A stretch of DNA of 7,512 nt from contig JBFFZG010000238.1 in assembly GCA_041568735.1 (NCBI GenBank), forward strand, positions 1 to 7,512. Direction: 5' to 3'. Position numbers and translations under genes: made by a program. Positions 6,597 to 7,512 of the stretch are shown in pieces; the stretch's first letter is position 1, and each line of letters opens with the position of its first letter. Source of the DNA: WTJY01 sp041568735. Lineage in GTDB: Bacteria > Chloroflexota > Anaerolineae > Promineifilales > Promineifilaceae. The notes beneath the pieces were generated by a model. The model was given only the letters and a program-made list of their open reading frames with translations, had not been told where the DNA came from and made no database searches.

Positions 6597-6866
6597 CTAC
6601 TGGCGGCGATCGATATAATAGGCGAACCCGATGGTGCCGAGAAACGTAATCAGGGCCACCACCAGGGCGACGTCGAGAAAAATGACCTCGTCCGTGGCCA
6701 CGGCATAGGCGGCCATCATGCCGACCGCCACGGCCGAAAGCATGTCGACGGCCACGATGCGGTCGGGCAAACTCGGTCCCCGCAGAAGTCGCAAAAAGCA
6801 CATCACGACAGTCAGGGTCAGCGCGGGGACGATGACCCAGATCATCATCAGTTCAACCCAGATCAT
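6597..6866 (-). CDS. mnhF: Mrp-type Na+(K+)/H+ antiporter subunit F (MnhF/MrpF)
   Basis: An 89-residue membrane subunit of the same antiporter complex, normal for the family. Three hydrophobic helices are visible (about 5-27, 38-58, 62-84). Between the first and second lies the family motif RGPSLPDRIVAVDMLS at 29-44, with the conserved Pro-Asp-Arg and Asp41. The ATG (6866-6864) overlaps the mnhE stop by four bases (ATGA on the minus strand), indicating coupled translation. GGAG lies 11 bases upstream, rather far for an effective ribosome site. The stop is TAG at 6599-6597. Confidence 0.92.
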   Translation of the reverse strand: MIWVELMMIWVIVPALTLTVVMCFLRLLRGPSLPDRIVAVDMLSAVAVGMMAAYAVATDEVIFLDVALVVALITFLGTIGFAYYIDRRQ

Positions 6867-7348
6867 GTGCGAAACAACTCCATCACCCGGCGTTCAAATC
6901 CGTTTTTGATGCTCCGGCGAAATTCTTCCGGGTCGTCCACCCGAATCGTATGGACATAGATCACCCGCCGGTCGGTCGACACGTCGAGGGAGAGCGTTCC
7001 CGGGGTCAGGGTAATCAAGTTGGCCAGCAGGGTGATTTCCGAATTGGATCGGATGTCCAATGGCACAGCGACCACGCCGGGCTGCAGCCGGCTGGGCACC
7101 AGGATGGCGAAAAAGACGGAGAAGCTGGCCAGAATCAGTTCTTTGAGAAAGAAGAGGGTAAAGGTGATGAAATGCCAGAGGCGAATGAACTGATTCCCCC
7201 CCCGCAGGGTAAAGTAGTTGACCTGCATGGCCCGGCCGCCGACGAAGAGCAGGATTCCGGCCAGGACGAAGCCAAAGCCGACATTGGCCCAGCTCAGCTC
7301 GCCGGACAGGGCCACCCAGATGATCATCAGGAGGACGAGCAGGGTCAC
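6863..7348 (-). CDS. mnhE: Mrp-type Na+(K+)/H+ antiporter subunit E (MnhE/MrpE)
   Basis: A 161-residue membrane subunit required for assembly or function of Mrp antiporters. Hydrophobic segments cover about 1-14, 20-37 and 56-84. The cytoplasmic C-terminal half carries the family signature LITLTPGTLSLDVSTD (111-126), followed by IYVHTI (130-135) and an Asp-Pro-Glu-Glu-Phe turn (138-143). The start is GTG at 7348-7346, not ATG. GGAGG at 7359-7355 lies six bases upstream, one of the best Shine-Dalgarno sites in the window, and decides for GTG over the internal ATG at residue 8. The GTG overlaps the stop of the upstream mnhD by four bases (GTGA). Confidence 0.93.
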   Translation of the reverse strand: MTLLVLLMIIWVALSGELSWANVGFGFVLAGILLFVGGRAMQVNYFTLRGGNQFIRLWHFITFTLFFLKELILASFSVFFAILVPSRLQPGVVAVPLDIRSNSEITLLANLITLTPGTLSLDVSTDRRVIYVHTIRVDDPEEFRRSIKNGFERRVMELFRT

Positions 7349-7512
7349 GAGCCACCTCCCAGGACAACGGCGATGTAGGTGGCCGGCGTCATCAGCTGGC
7401 CGGCCGCCTCCGTGGCCAGCGCGAAGAAGGGACCGGCGAACAGACCCATGACGACAGTCAGGCTGCCGACCAGCACGGCCGGTCCCCAGCGCTGCCAGCG
7501 TTCTGACCGGTC
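7345..7512 (-). CDS. mnhD: 3' end of Mrp antiporter subunit D (MnhD/MrpD), cut by the window edge
   Basis: The last 55 codons and TGA stop (7347-7345) of a minus-strand gene that enters from the right edge. The translation runs from DRSERWQRWG, through a hydrophobic helix (VLVGSLTVVMGLFAGPFFAL), to a tail ending TPATYIAVVLGGGS. This pattern of a final helix, then a short amphipathic helix with a Pro-Ala-x-Tyr-Ile element and a small-residue end, is what I know from MnhD C-termini. The assignment rests largely on position: the gene lies directly upstream of mnhE with a 4-base stop/start overlap, in the standard D-E-F-G order. The proton-pumping core of the subunit lies outside the window. Confidence 0.8.
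   Translation of the reverse strand, partial: DRSERWQRWGPAVLVGSLTVVMGLFAGPFFALATEAAGQLMTPATYIAVVLGGGS
7354..7360 (-). promoter_or_regulatory. Strong Shine-Dalgarno site for mnhE, inside the end of mnhD
   Basis: GGGAGGT on the minus strand (7360-7354) sits six to seven bases before the GTG of mnhE. It is embedded in the Gly-Gly-Gly codons at the end of mnhD, so the same bases serve both reading frames. It fixes the GTG start. Confidence 0.7.

Noticed and set aside
6568..6801. Upstream extension of the mnhG frame
   Set aside because: It lies across mnhF in another frame and translates to Arg/Gly/His-rich sequence. The MnhG family begins at the first membrane segment, matching the ATG at 6567.

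Overview
The window is GC-rich, gene-dense bacterial chromosome. Its most telling gene encodes a large cytoplasmic protein with two class III cyclase domains, a STAND/AAA-type NTPase region and TPR-like repeats. That architecture is common in filamentous Chloroflexota (Anaerolineae-like) and is also that of mammalian soluble adenylyl cyclase. Together with the high GC content, the scarcity of strong Shine-Dalgarno sites and the gene mix, this suggests a Chloroflexota bacterium. This is inference; no rRNA or marker gene is present to settle it.

Layout: at the left edge, the first 32 bases hold the start of a minus-strand gene whose first residues look like a family 2 glycosyltransferase. It has a good ribosome binding site and a sigma70-like promoter. 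Divergent from it is a membrane-anchored S41 (CtpA/CtpB-type) protease at 223-1440. A 98-bp gap with a perfect TATAAT box leads into the 1215-residue cyclase/NTPase/TPR protein (1539-5186). A ketopantoate reductase-family gene follows after one base (5188-6132), so the two are probably cotranscribed. These plus-strand genes converge, across 33 bp, on a minus-strand block encoding the end of MnhD and complete MnhE, MnhF and MnhG subunits of an Mrp-type multisubunit Na+(K+)/H+ antiporter. That block is in the canonical D-E-F-G order, with 4-base stop/start overlaps at D/E and E/F.

The cyclase protein deserves most attention. Its two cyclase domains have complementary residues: both metal aspartates are in the first, and the Asn/Arg transition-state pair and class IIIb Thr are in the second. 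This predicts one composite active site. Its NTPase region has lost the Walker A Gly-Lys pair and the Walker B Asp, so it looks like a pseudo-NTPase. Its start codon overlaps the stop of a possible leaderless 14-codon upstream ORF placed just where the TATAAT promoter would start transcription.

No mobile element, CRISPR array, tRNA or rRNA was found, and there is no gene-free stretch over 300 bases. I see no clear evidence for a wholly new multi-gene system; the novelty is within the cyclase gene and its leader.
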